Assembly (NCBI RefSeq): GCF_000380245.2
Contig: NZ_HG428750.1
Coordinates: forward strand, 1 to 54,755
Reading direction: 5' to 3'
Source: Bacillus massiliigorillae
GTDB lineage: Bacteria; Bacillota; Bacilli; Bacillales; DSM-1321
DNA: 54,755 bases
The first letter of the stretch is position 1. Every line of letters starts with the position of its first letter. A program made the translations under genes and the position numbers. The notes below the pieces were generated by a model. It did no database searches, had not been told where the DNA came from, and was given only the letters and a program-made list of their open reading frames with translations. Shown one piece after another: positions 32,266 to 39,981 of this stretch.

Positions 32266-33219
32266 TCAATCAAATAATACACTTACTGATTGATCTTCGT
32301 ATACACGAATAATAGACTCTGCAAGTAATGGAGCTACAGAAAGTTCAACCAATTTGTCAAATTTCTTCTCTTCTGGAAGACCTATAGAATTTGTAACAAC
32401 TAATTCTTTAATTTTTGAATTTTTGATACGTTCGATCGCTGGACCTGAAAGAACCGGATGCGTACAGCAAGCATAAACTTCTGCAGCACCATTTTCCACT
32501 AGTGCATTTGCAGCTAATGTAATAGTTCCCGCAGTATCAATAATATCATCAATCAGAATTGCTGTTTTACCTTCAATATTACCAACAATATTCATAACTT
32601 CTGCAACGTTTGGTCTTGGACGACGCTTATCAATGATTGCAATTGGAGCTTTTAAGCGATCAGCCATTTTACGTGCACGAGTTACACCACCATGGTCAGG
32701 TGAAACAATAACGATATCGTCTAAGTTCTTGTTCTCGAAGTAATCTGATAGAATTGGCACACCCATTAAGTGGTCAATTGGAATATCAAAGAAACCTTGA
32801 ATTTGTGGTGCGTGTAAATCTAAAGAAATGACACGGTGTGCACCAGCAGTTTCAATAAGGTTTGCAACTAATTTAGCTGTAATCGGCTCACGAGCGCGCG
32901 CTTTACGATCTTGACGTGCATAACCGTAATAAGGAATTACAACGTTAATTGTTTTAGCAGACGCACGTTTTAATGCATCAATTAAAATCAATAATTCCAT
33001 TAAGTGTTCATTAACAGGTTGGCTTGTAGATTGGATGATAAATACGTCACAACCACGAATACTTTCTTCGATGTTGATTTGGATTTCTCCATCGCTAAAG
33101 TGTGTTACAGAACACTTCGCTAATTCTACCCCTATTACTTTTGCAATTTCTTCTGCTAATCCGCGATTTGAACTAAGTGAGAACACTTTTAAATTCGGAT
33201 CAAGATACTGATTTGACAT
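32266..33219 (-). CDS. prs: Ribose-phosphate pyrophosphokinase (PRPP synthetase)
   Basis: Makes PRPP from ribose 5-phosphate and ATP, feeding purine, pyrimidine, histidine and tryptophan synthesis. The 317 residues are typical of class I enzymes: the FSDGEIQINI loop, YYGYARQDRKARAREPI, the DLHAPQIQGFFDIPIDHL metal site and the PRPP loop IDDIIDTAGT. It starts 16 bases after the glmU stop with GGAGGT, so glmU and prs form an operon. Confidence 0.98.
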   Translation of the reverse strand: MSNQYLDPNLKVFSLSSNRGLAEEIAKVIGVELAKCSVTHFSDGEIQINIEESIRGCDVFIIQSTSQPVNEHLMELLILIDALKRASAKTINVVIPYYGYARQDRKARAREPITAKLVANLIETAGAHRVISLDLHAPQIQGFFDIPIDHLMGVPILSDYFENKNLDDIVIVSPDHGGVTRARKMADRLKAPIAIIDKRRPRPNVAEVMNIVGNIEGKTAILIDDIIDTAGTITLAANALVENGAAEVYACCTHPVLSGPAIERIKNSKIKELVVTNSIGLPEEKKFDKLVELSVAPLLAESIIRVYEDQSVSVLFD

Positions 33220-33235
33220 GGTGAACCTCCAATGG

Positions 33236-34609
33236 TTATTTATTAAAATTTAATTTACTTACATAATCCTCTTTATTCACTTGACGTGCACGAGCAATAG
33301 CTAGTGCCTCGCCTGGTACATCTTCTGTAATTGTCGATCCAGCAGCAATATACGCTCCATCTCCAACAGATACCGGCGCAACTAGATTAGAATTACAGCC
33401 AACAAATACATCGTCGCCAATCTTTGTCAGAAATTTATTTTTACCATCATAATTTACAGTAATAGAACCGCAACCGATGTTTACATCACTACCTACTTCA
33501 GCATCGCCAATATAGCTTAAATGAGAAGCTTTGCTTCCATGACCAAAGACAGATTTCTTGATCTCAACAAAGTTACCGATTTTCACTTCATCCGCAATTT
33601 GCGATTGTGGGCGAATATGAGCAAATGGTCCAATCTTAACATGAGAACCAATACTACTATTATGCGCCACTGATTGACGAATAGCTGTTGAATCCCCAAT
33701 CTCACACTGAGCAATTTCAGTATTGGGACCTATTTCACAATCACTTCCAATAGTCGTACCTGATTTAATGATTGTTCCTGGATAAATAATCGTATCTTGA
33801 CCAATCGTTACATCAGCTTCAATGTACGTTTGCTCTGGATCAATTAAAGTAACGCCATTTTTCATATGCTCAAAATTAATTCGCTTTCTCATAATCTTTT
33901 CAGCTTCTGATAAAGCAATACGGTCATTTACACCTAAAGTCTCTTCGAAATCAGCTGTTTGATAAGCCGTCACAATTTCGCCTTCAGATTTTAATATTTC
34001 GATAACATCTGGCAAGTAATATTCACCTTGGACATTATCATTTGATACTTTTTTAAGAGCCTCAAATAAGGCTTGATTATCGAAACAATACGTTCCTGTA
34101 TTGATTTCTGTTACTAACTTTTCTGCTTCAGTAGCATCTTTATGCTCAACAATCTTCTCGACAAATCCTTCTTTGTTACGAATGATTCGTCCGTAACCAG
34201 TAGGATCTTCCAAGTAAGCAGTTAATACAGATGCTTTAGCTCCTTGTGCTTCATGTTGCTTAATTAAGGCTTCCATTGTTTCAGCTTTAATTAACGGAGT
34301 ATCTCCACAGATAACAAATGTTGTACCTTGCTTACCTTGCAATAAAGACTCAGCTTGCATAACAGCGTGAGCTGTTCCTAATTGCTCAGCTTGAAGTGCA
34401 AATCCACATTTGTCTCCTAATTGTGCCTGAACCTTTTCCGCTCCATGGCCTACAATAGTAACTGTTTCCTTTACTTGTAGTGCTGAAACTTGGTCAAGTA
34501 CATGTTGAACCATAGGTTTTCCACAAACAGAATGAAGAACCTTATATAGTTTTGACTTCATTCTAGTTCCTTGTCCTGCTGCTAAAACGATCGCAAAACG
34601 ATTACTCAT
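33236..34609 (-). CDS. glmU: Bifunctional GlcNAc-1-phosphate uridyltransferase / glucosamine-1-phosphate acetyltransferase
   Basis: Makes UDP-GlcNAc for peptidoglycan and teichoic acids. The 457 residues have the pyrophosphorylase domain (1-230) with LAAGQGTRMKSKLYKVLH and DTPLI, then a left-handed beta-helix acetyltransferase of hexapeptide repeats (about 250-440) with the catalytic His in the segment FAHIRP and the closing GSTITEDVPG. Known as gcaD in B. subtilis. It is separated from spoVG by a terminator and preceded by a good sigma-A promoter. Confidence 0.98.
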   Translation of the reverse strand: MSNRFAIVLAAGQGTRMKSKLYKVLHSVCGKPMVQHVLDQVSALQVKETVTIVGHGAEKVQAQLGDKCGFALQAEQLGTAHAVMQAESLLQGKQGTTFVICGDTPLIKAETMEALIKQHEAQGAKASVLTAYLEDPTGYGRIIRNKEGFVEKIVEHKDATEAEKLVTEINTGTYCFDNQALFEALKKVSNDNVQGEYYLPDVIEILKSEGEIVTAYQTADFEETLGVNDRIALSEAEKIMRKRINFEHMKNGVTLIDPEQTYIEADVTIGQDTIIYPGTIIKSGTTIGSDCEIGPNTEIAQCEIGDSTAIRQSVAHNSSIGSHVKIGPFAHIRPQSQIADEVKIGNFVEIKKSVFGHGSKASHLSYIGDAEVGSDVNIGCGSITVNYDGKNKFLTKIGDDVFVGCNSNLVAPVSVGDGAYIAAGSTITEDVPGEALAIARARQVNKEDYVSKLNFNK

Positions 34610-34955
34610 GACGTTCCTCCCTACATTGTGTATTATCTATATTCCGTACATTGTATAGATTACTTTCATAAATATCCTTATAAAATATATCTTAAATAAC
34701 TGACGTTTTCAAGAATCGACTTAAATTTGTGCTATTTTGTAAGATATTTACTATTGGAAGAAACAGTATATTCCGCTAAAAATAAAGAGAATTTAAACAA
34801 TTCAATCACAGTTTAATAGTAACAGATTTTCACCTTTTTGTATAAAGTGAACCATTGAACTTATAATTTCCGTTCAAATAAAATAGTATAAGTAACTAGC
34901 GTTCCGACTAGAAGAACACTGTGTTTAGATAAAATGCCAGAAACTTTTAAACACA
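34610..34955. other. Intergenic region between spoVG and glmU
   Basis: No coding region is seen. It contains the glmU promoter (34684-34712) and, next to the spoVG terminator, a hairpin CTGTGTTTA/TAAACACAG with a 20-base loop at 34919-34956. The rest is AT-rich sequence without a recognised function. Confidence 0.6.
34684..34712 (-). promoter_or_regulatory. glmU promoter
   Basis: TTGAAA (34707-34712), 17-base spacer and TATATT (34684-34689), about 75 bases upstream of the glmU ATG. Confidence 0.7.
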
Positions 34956-34990
34956 GAAAAAAGAGCCTTACTTAAGAAGTAAGTGCTCTT
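34956..34990 (-). terminator. Terminator of spoVG
   Basis: A 13-bp stem (AAGAGCCTTACTT side, one unpaired base) with a 3-base loop, followed by six T on the minus strand. Confidence 0.88.
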
Positions 34991-35017
34991 GTTGCTTGTT
35001 CGGTTAATAGATTTGAA

Positions 35018-35317
35018 TTAAGCGCCTGCTTCTTCTAACTCCACTTCTTCTAACCCTTCAACCTCACCAAGACGATGATACTCTGTTAAAACAGCATCCT
35101 GAATTTTTCCTCGAGTGGATGAATTAATTGGGTGAGCAATATCACGGAATTCTCCGTCTGGAGTTCGTTTGCTCGGCATCGCTACAAATAAACCATTATT
35201 ACCATCAATCACACGAATATCATGAATAACAAACTCATTGTCCAAAGTAATGGATGCGATTGCTCTCATACGGCCATCCGTGTTAACGCGGCGTAATCTT
35301 ACGTCAGTTACTTCCAT
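35018..35317 (-). CDS. spoVG: Septation/RNA-binding regulator SpoVG
   Basis: A small nucleic-acid-binding regulator involved in sporulation septation and pleiotropic gene control. The 99 residues include the highly conserved MEVTDVRLRRVNTDGRMRAIASI and FVAMPSKRTPDGEFRDIAHPI, and an acidic C-terminal tail. A TTG at 35335 is in frame, but the ATG at 35317 follows GAAGGTGGTG. A sigma-H promoter with the B. subtilis spacing lies upstream. Confidence 0.97.
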   Translation of the reverse strand: MEVTDVRLRRVNTDGRMRAIASITLDNEFVIHDIRVIDGNNGLFVAMPSKRTPDGEFRDIAHPINSSTRGKIQDAVLTEYHRLGEVEGLEEVELEEAGA

Positions 35318-35360
35318 CGTGTTCACCACCTTCAATTAATAAAAACTTATGCTAAATTAA

Positions 35361-35385
35361 ATTCAACAAAAATATTCATAATCCT
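35361..35385 (-). promoter_or_regulatory. Sigma-H promoter of spoVG
   Basis: AGGA (35382-35385) and GAAT (35361-35364) are separated by 17 bases, the same spacing I recall in B. subtilis spoVG, a classic sigma-H promoter repressed by AbrB. The upstream stretch is very AT-rich, as expected of the AbrB-bound AT box. Confidence 0.7.
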
Positions 35386-35534
35386 TCTAAACTTGAAAAA
35401 ATTTTCAATATTTTTTCAATTTAATAGAAAAATAAATAAAATAGGCCAAAAACAGTAAGATTTTACATGTTTTTTTAGACATGTAACACATTTTGTTATT
35501 TGTTTATTATAAATTTTCAGTATATTTATATCAC

Positions 35535-35576
35535 AAAAAAGGTGAGCATTACATATGTAAATACTCACCTTTTTTT
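35535..35576 (-). terminator. Terminator of purR-ridA
   Basis: A long stem (about 20 bp, built on AAAAAAGGTGAG and its complement) with T-runs on both strands, between ridA and spoVG. Confidence 0.9.
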
Positions 35577-35595
35577 CGTGATGTTACATAGTTCT

Positions 35596-35970
35596 TTATT
35601 TAACTAGCGCTATTACTTCAATTTCTAATAATACATCCTTAGGTAAACGTGCTACCTCTACACATGATCTTGCTGGTTTATGTTCAACAAAATATTGACC
35701 GTATATTTCATTTATTGCTGCAAAATCATCCATATTTTTAATGAAAACTGTTGCTTTTACAACAGTATCAAATGAAGCGTTTGCAGCTTCTAATACAGCT
35801 TGTAAATTTTTAAACACTTGATGTGTTTGGTCTTGGACGCTACCCTCTACTAATGTCCCCTCTGCCGTCAAAGGTATTTGACCTGAGCTATAGAACATAT
35901 TATTCACAACAATTCCTTGAGAATATGGACCAATTGCCGCCGGAGCGTCTGGTGTAAATACAACTTTCAT
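35596..35970 (-). CDS. ridA: RidA-family enamine/imine deaminase (YabJ)
   Basis: Hydrolyses reactive enamines and imines made by PLP enzymes; in B. subtilis yabJ is linked to PurR-mediated regulation. The 124 residues match the family: PAAIGPYSQGIVVNN near the start, SGQIPLT, and the C-terminal PARSCVEVARLPKDVLLEIE with the carboxylate-binding Arg. It starts 24 bases after the purR stop and ends at a terminator, so purR-ridA is an operon. Confidence 0.96.
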   Translation of the reverse strand: MKVVFTPDAPAAIGPYSQGIVVNNMFYSSGQIPLTAEGTLVEGSVQDQTHQVFKNLQAVLEAANASFDTVVKATVFIKNMDDFAAINEIYGQYFVEHKPARSCVEVARLPKDVLLEIEVIALVK

Positions 35971-35994
35971 AAAAAATTCCTCCCTTATTTCCCT

Positions 35995-36819
35995 TTAATT
36001 CGTCATGTTAAAGTAATTTCCCTGCGCTACATGTATCTTTTTTTCTTTAACATCTACTTCTGCTAGCTTTAATAAAGAAAGATAATTGTCTACTAAGCGC
36101 TCTTCCGTATCTTCCGATTCAATCAAGACCGCAACCCCCGATACAGTAGCATCAAACTCTTCCAATAAGCTAATCATACCATTTAACGTGCCTCCCGCTT
36201 TCATAAAGTCATCCACAACAAGCACCTTTGATCCTACCTCTAGACTTCTCTTCGATAACAGCATCGTTTGAATGCGTTTCGATGAACCAGAAATATAATT
36301 AATGCTAACCGTTGGGCCTTCCGTTACTTTATTATCGCGTCGTACAATAACGACAGGAACGTTTAAATGACTTGCTACAGCATAAGCAATAGGAATTCCC
36401 TTTGTTGCCATCGTCATGATGACATCTACTTGCTTATCAGCGTAAGCAGAAGCTATCAAACGACCTACTTTGTCCATCATATGTGGGTTACCTAAAATAT
36501 CATTCATATATAAATAACCACCAGGTAATAGGCGGTCTGGTTTTGTCATAATTCCGCACAATTCTTCAATGAATTGAACCGCTTCTTCCTTATTTGCTCT
36601 TACAATATATTTCACTCCTCCAGCCGCTCCTGGAACAGTCATTAATAATCCAATACCACGTTGTTCAAACGTTTCTTTTATAATCGTTAAATCTTCACTT
36701 ATTGAAGACTTAGCTGAACCGTATCTTTCTGCAAAAAAAGTAAGCGGAACAAGTTGATTTGGATTTTCTAATAAATAATTTGTCATATCCACAAGTCGTT
36801 CACTTCTACGAAACTTCAA
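35995..36819 (-). CDS. purR: Purine operon repressor PurR
   Basis: Represses purine biosynthesis genes; PRPP lifts the repression. The 274 residues have an N-terminal winged helix (about 1-70, MKFRRSERLVDMTNYLLENP) and a phosphoribosyltransferase-like domain with the PRPP loop VVDDFMKAGGT. Two TTG codons compete: the one at 36825 abuts the ribosome site, while that at 36819 lies 7 bases after AGGAGG and gives MKFRRS as in B. subtilis, so 36819 is chosen. A PurBox-like element overlaps its upstream region, consistent with autoregulation. Confidence 0.95.
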   Translation of the reverse strand: MKFRRSERLVDMTNYLLENPNQLVPLTFFAERYGSAKSSISEDLTIIKETFEQRGIGLLMTVPGAAGGVKYIVRANKEEAVQFIEELCGIMTKPDRLLPGGYLYMNDILGNPHMMDKVGRLIASAYADKQVDVIMTMATKGIPIAYAVASHLNVPVVIVRRDNKVTEGPTVSINYISGSSKRIQTMLLSKRSLEVGSKVLVVDDFMKAGGTLNGMISLLEEFDATVSGVAVLIESEDTEERLVDNYLSLLKLAEVDVKEKKIHVAQGNYFNMTN

Positions 36820-36833
36820 CGTCAACCCTCCTT

Positions 36834-36846
36834 AAATCCGAATATT
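36834..36846 (+). promoter_or_regulatory. PurBox-like operator upstream of purR
   Basis: AAATCCGAATATT matches the PurBox consensus AWWWCCGAACWWT at 12 of 13 positions. It lies between the purR ribosome site and the upstream TATAAT elements. B. subtilis operators contain two inverted boxes; a good partner is not visible here. Confidence 0.5.
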
Positions 36847-36876
36847 ATTATAATTATAGTAACTTAATATACGTGT

Positions 36877-37746
36877 TTATTCAAGAGTAGACTGTTCGCC
36901 TAACAATCTAACAGCATGAACTTGTTCACAAAAGCCACGTAATCCGTTATATACTCTATGCATTCTAGAATCATACTCAACCAATCCAAATACCGTTGGA
37001 CCACTACCACTCATTAATACCGCATCTGCACCGAATTTTTTCATTTGCTTCTTAATATTCGATACTTCTGGATACAGAGACAGAGTAACTTGTTCTAATA
37101 CATTTCCTACATTCTTACATACCATTTGATAATCATTATGAGCTATAGCATCTACCATGCTGGAGATGTCAGGATGCTTTACCTCTTTAATATCCAATCT
37201 TTTATAAATATCTGCAGTTGAAACCCCCATTACTGGTTTAGCAAGAACCACCCAACATTTAGGTGGGCTTGTTAGATGCTTAATTTTTTCTCCTCTTCCT
37301 GTTGCAAGTGCCGTTCCTCCGTACACACAAAAAGAAACATCTGAACCGATTTCTGAGCCAATCTCAGCTAATTCGTCTAAACTTAAACCTAACTGCCAAA
37401 GTTTATTTAATCCTCTTAATGTAGCCGCTGCATCACTACTTCCTCCAGCTAACCCAGCTGCTACAGGAATATTCTTTTCAATCGTGATGCCAACGCCTTT
37501 TTTTATATGATAACGTCTTTTCAATAATGCCGCCGCTTGATAGGCTAAATTCCTTTCATCATCCGGCACATAGCGATTATGTGAAAAGATTTTAATTTCA
37601 TCTTCATTCTTTTCTTCCAACTCTATACGATCAGCAAGATCAACAGTAGTCATGATCATTTCTACTTCATGATATTGATCTGGCCTTTTATAAAGCACAT
37701 CAAGAGCAAGGTTAATTTTAGCTGGTGCTTTCTCCATTAACTTCAC
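36877..37746 (-). CDS. ispE: 4-diphosphocytidyl-2-C-methyl-D-erythritol kinase
   Basis: GHMP kinase of the MEP isoprenoid pathway. The 289 residues begin MKLMEKAPAKINLALDV (substrate-binding Lys-Asn region) and contain the ATP loop PVAAGLAGGSSDAAA (about 91-105) and the third motif LMSGSGPTVFG. The start is GTG at 37746 with AGGTGG 6 bases upstream; the ATG three codons later lacks a site of its own. It is flanked by sspF and purR and appears to be its own unit. Confidence 0.95.
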   Translation of the reverse strand: MKLMEKAPAKINLALDVLYKRPDQYHEVEMIMTTVDLADRIELEEKNEDEIKIFSHNRYVPDDERNLAYQAAALLKRRYHIKKGVGITIEKNIPVAAGLAGGSSDAAATLRGLNKLWQLGLSLDELAEIGSEIGSDVSFCVYGGTALATGRGEKIKHLTSPPKCWVVLAKPVMGVSTADIYKRLDIKEVKHPDISSMVDAIAHNDYQMVCKNVGNVLEQVTLSLYPEVSNIKKQMKKFGADAVLMSGSGPTVFGLVEYDSRMHRVYNGLRGFCEQVHAVRLLGEQSTLE

Positions 37747-37827
37747 AACAATCCACCTACTTTACGTTCTTAAAAAGTTCTTGTCCTATTTTACCATATC
37801 TATTTTTTACGCGTGCATTTTTTAAAG

Positions 37828-37846
37828 TTGTTCTAAAAAAGAACAA
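37828..37846 (-). promoter_or_regulatory. Inverted repeat upstream of ispE
   Basis: TTGTTCT-AAAAA-AGAACAA is a perfect 7-bp inverted repeat. Further GTTCT motifs lie nearby (37766, 37777) and the palindrome GAACGTTC at 37862. No regulator is assigned. This could be an operator, since there is no T-run to make it a terminator. Confidence 0.35.
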
Positions 37847-37949
37847 ATCTCTAACAAAATAGAACGTTCATTATCTCTTGTATAGAGTTATATCCAATAA
37901 TATATATAATCTAATCTTTTTACGCGCAAATATGTAAGTGAGTCTTGGC

Positions 37950-37979
37950 AAAAAAGGTGTTCCACATGTGGAACACCTT
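37950..37979 (-). terminator. Terminator of sspF
   Basis: A perfect 26-base palindrome built on AAGGTGTTCCACA, followed by six T on the minus strand, 63 bases after the sspF stop. Confidence 0.85.
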
Positions 37980-38042
37980 AAGTATTGTCAGCATGATTTT
38001 ATTATGAGCATGACTTTACACGAAACTTTTTTAGAACGAATG

Positions 38043-38219
38043 TTAGAGATCTTTGCCAGCCAGATTACTTTGAGCAATCTCAATTGCTCGTTTCACCATA
38101 TTACCCGCATCACGAGCTCGAATACCTCCCCAGCCTTCCTTTTGGACAACATCGTAGAACCCAAGCTCTTTTGCAATCTCTTCTTTAAGTCGATCTGACA
38201 TAATTCCTTTTCTAGCCAT
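38043..38219 (-). CDS. sspF: Small acid-soluble spore protein SspF
   Basis: DNA-binding spore protein of the alpha/beta-type SASP family, synthesised in the forespore. The 58 residues include MSDRLKEEIAKELGFYDVV and the signature GWGGIRARDAGNMVKRAIEIA, which matches B. subtilis SspF, usually about 60 residues. The ATG has AAAGGAGTGG upstream, and its terminator follows. It sits between veg and ispE as in B. subtilis. Confidence 0.95.
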   Translation of the reverse strand: MARKGIMSDRLKEEIAKELGFYDVVQKEGWGGIRARDAGNMVKRAIEIAQSNLAGKDL

Positions 38220-38255
38220 TTGTTAACCACTCCTTTATTCATGCTGCAACAATGA

Positions 38256-38286
38256 TAGTATGTGCATTTTTACGAAAAACCGTCAC
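38256..38286 (-). promoter_or_regulatory. Possible sigma-G promoter of sspF
   Basis: A perfect CATACTA -10 (38256-38262) lies 36 bases upstream of the sspF ATG. The -35 is weak (TGACGG at 17 bases). SASP genes are known sigma-G targets. The -35 region coincides with dispersed repeat copy 2. Confidence 0.5.
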
Positions 38287-38305
38287 TCATCCTTTTTAAT
38301 GGATG
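38272..38305. repeat. Dispersed intergenic repeat, copy 2
   Basis: Begins ACGAAAAACCGTCACTCATC and continues CTTTTTAATGGATG, near-identical to copy 1 in its first 15 bases. It contains a small hairpin TCATCC/GGATGA. Confidence 0.45.
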
Positions 38306-38371
38306 AATTTTCTTTTTTAATATAACGTTCATTTAAATCGGTCAAAGGCTAAACATACTTTCTTAGAGCAT

Positions 38372-38401
38372 AAAAAAGACAGTAAACAAAAGTTTACTGT
38401 C
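38372..38401 (-). terminator. Terminator of veg
   Basis: A perfect 10-bp stem GACAGTAAAC/GTTTACTGTC with a 4-base loop, followed by six T on the minus strand. The proximal arm overlaps the veg stop codon. Confidence 0.88.
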
Positions 38402-38663
38402 CGCTTAAAGCTACCTGTCCTGCTGTTTCGTCAAAGAAGGTTAACTGTACAGTTTCTGTAAGAACATCTGCATAACTGTAGGAGACTCTTTCGAATGCAT
38501 TCTCATCTTGATCAAGCTCAATAACGAATACAGAAGGATAAGTTTCTGCTAGCGTTCCAAAACGCTCCACTGTCTTTCTTCTACCGCCATTTGCTTTTAA
38601 AACTAACCTCTTTCCAAGATTGGAATCCAAGGCTTTCTTAATATCAGCTAAAGTTTTTGGCAT
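38394..38663 (-). CDS. veg: Veg protein, biofilm-related regulator
   Basis: A small, very highly expressed Bacillus protein; in B. subtilis it affects biofilm matrix genes via SinR. The 89 residues include the conserved stretch NLGKRLVLKANGGRRKTVERFG and VFVIELDQDENAFERVSYSYAD. The ATG follows GAGGTGG. Two strong tandem promoters lie upstream and a terminator follows, consistent with high monocistronic expression. Confidence 0.95.
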   Translation of the reverse strand: MPKTLADIKKALDSNLGKRLVLKANGGRRKTVERFGTLAETYPSVFVIELDQDENAFERVSYSYADVLTETVQLTFFDETAGQVALSGQ

Positions 38664-38686
38664 TTTCGGTCCACCTCACTAAGTGT

Positions 38687-38758
38687 AGTATATCACATAT
38701 TGGGACAAACCGTCAAACAAAATATAAAATTATATCAATTTATATTTTTACTTGTCAA
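38687..38758 (-). promoter_or_regulatory. Two tandem sigma-A promoters of veg
   Basis: P1: TTGACA (38753-38758) and TATAAT (38729-38734). P2: TTGACG (38711-38716) and TATACT (38687-38692). Both have 18-base spacers. P1 is a perfect consensus at both hexamers. Confidence 0.85.
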
Positions 38759-38830
38759 TGGTTTTAACCAATAAATTTCTATTTCTTAATACATTTTTAT
38801 TTTAACCATTTTATTGGTAATTATGTAAAT

Positions 38831-38864
38831 AAGAAAAATCATCACTGGTCTTTTTGGATTGATG
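38831..38864. repeat. Dispersed intergenic repeat, copy 3
   Basis: Begins AAGAAAAATCATCACTGGTC and continues TTTTTGGATTGATG, differing from copy 1 at a few positions. It lies between veg promoters and the yabG terminator. Confidence 0.45.
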
Positions 38865-38961
38865 TTTATGCTCCTTGATTTTCACCCAATCCTAAAAGAG
38901 CTATGCGGCAGAAATAAGCCAGTCTATTTCAGAGCATAGCAGGTGTAAGGTTAGACACTGT

Positions 38962-38992
38962 AAAAAAAGCTGCCTCAAAATGAGACAGCTTC
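38962..38992 (-). terminator. Terminator of yabG
   Basis: A stem AAGCTG-CTCA (one A-C mismatch) with a 4-base loop and seven T on the minus strand, immediately after the yabG stop. Confidence 0.88.
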
Positions 38993-38993
38993 C

Positions 38994-39875
38994 TTATACT
39001 TCTTCTTCCATTGATTTATATGGCATACCCGTCCGTAGCACACCCTTTGTTTCAATGCCACCAATTCCCTTTTCACCCGTTAACGTATTCCGTAATACAT
39101 CCCAAACATGAATACGTTCCATGAAAGGCGTAAAACTAATTTTAGCTACAATATACACAGGATCAAGTGCATGAATATTAACGCGAGAAGGAGAACTTGC
39201 AAAATTTGCTCCAGCTGCAATTAATGATTCAAAATGAGATTGACACGCTCCAGCAAAAATGACAAGTTGATCAAGCTGTGGAATTTTCTTGCGAGCTTCT
39301 CGTACGGTTTGAACAAAATGCCACGAATGACGGTATGCATTAATATCAATCATTTTACCTTTAGACTTTGAATAAGAGTCGTGTCCTGTTACAACTAGAA
39401 TATCAGGTCGATACATTTCTAGCAGTTCCGTAATACGGCTAGGCATCTCTTTTTCATTACAATAAAGACCCTTTACAGGTATGCCGATTTTTTCATACAC
39501 GTCCATACATTTTTTCAAATAAGAAGGGTCCCCGTCTAAATGCAATACCTTTCCCGGTATCTGGAAATAATCGCCTTGTTGTCTATAACCATCACTCACC
39601 TCAAAACGCCTTTTTTGATCAAGTAGCTCGCGGTCTTGAGAGAAAAGCTGTAAAGAATGGCGAACCATTTCTTCATTCTTTTGCTTCCGCGCACTTCTTT
39701 CACTCTCATTGACTTTTACTAAATCATCCAAAGGAGCATGAGCAACAAGTCGAATATCTTCACCATAAAGAATGGCAATCGTTTTTCCATTCTCTTCTTT
39801 TATTTGAATAACACGAAATAATACGTCACAGCCATAGCTGACACGTCCTACAATATCATGAATCCCTATACTCAT
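38994..39875 (-). CDS. yabG: Sporulation-specific protease YabG
   Basis: Protease that processes spore coat proteins in the mother cell. The 293 residues match the family in length and content: MSIGIHDIVGRVSYGCDVLFRV at the start, VVTGHDSYSKSKGK in the middle and IFAGACQSHFESLIAAGANFASSPSRVNIHALDP, which should hold the catalytic Cys and His. A TTG 18 bases upstream (39893) is in frame, but the ATG at 39875 follows AGAGGTG at good spacing. A sigma-K-like promoter lies upstream. Confidence 0.93.
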   Translation of the reverse strand: MSIGIHDIVGRVSYGCDVLFRVIQIKEENGKTIAILYGEDIRLVAHAPLDDLVKVNESERSARKQKNEEMVRHSLQLFSQDRELLDQKRRFEVSDGYRQQGDYFQIPGKVLHLDGDPSYLKKCMDVYEKIGIPVKGLYCNEKEMPSRITELLEMYRPDILVVTGHDSYSKSKGKMIDINAYRHSWHFVQTVREARKKIPQLDQLVIFAGACQSHFESLIAAGANFASSPSRVNIHALDPVYIVAKISFTPFMERIHVWDVLRNTLTGEKGIGGIETKGVLRTGMPYKSMEEEV

Positions 39876-39927
39876 CGTTTTCACCTCTGACAAAGATTTC
39901 GTTACTTTGCCACTTTCGCCTTCTTCA

Positions 39928-39955
39928 TAACCTATGCATTCAGCGATAAAGATGT
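39928..39955 (-). promoter_or_regulatory. Sigma-K promoter of yabG
   Basis: AC (39954-39955), 17 bases, then CATAGGTTA (39928-39936) fits the sigma-K consensus AC-N16/17-CATANNNTA exactly. B. subtilis yabG is a sigma-K gene. Confidence 0.75.
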
Positions 39956-39981
39956 GAAGTGTCCCAATGAGCTAACGGCTA

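Noticed and set aside
37954..37979. sspF terminator as a second parS site
   Set aside because: Its core TGTTCCACATGTGGAACA resembles parS but has an ATGTG centre and two extra bases in place of the required CACGTG spacing.
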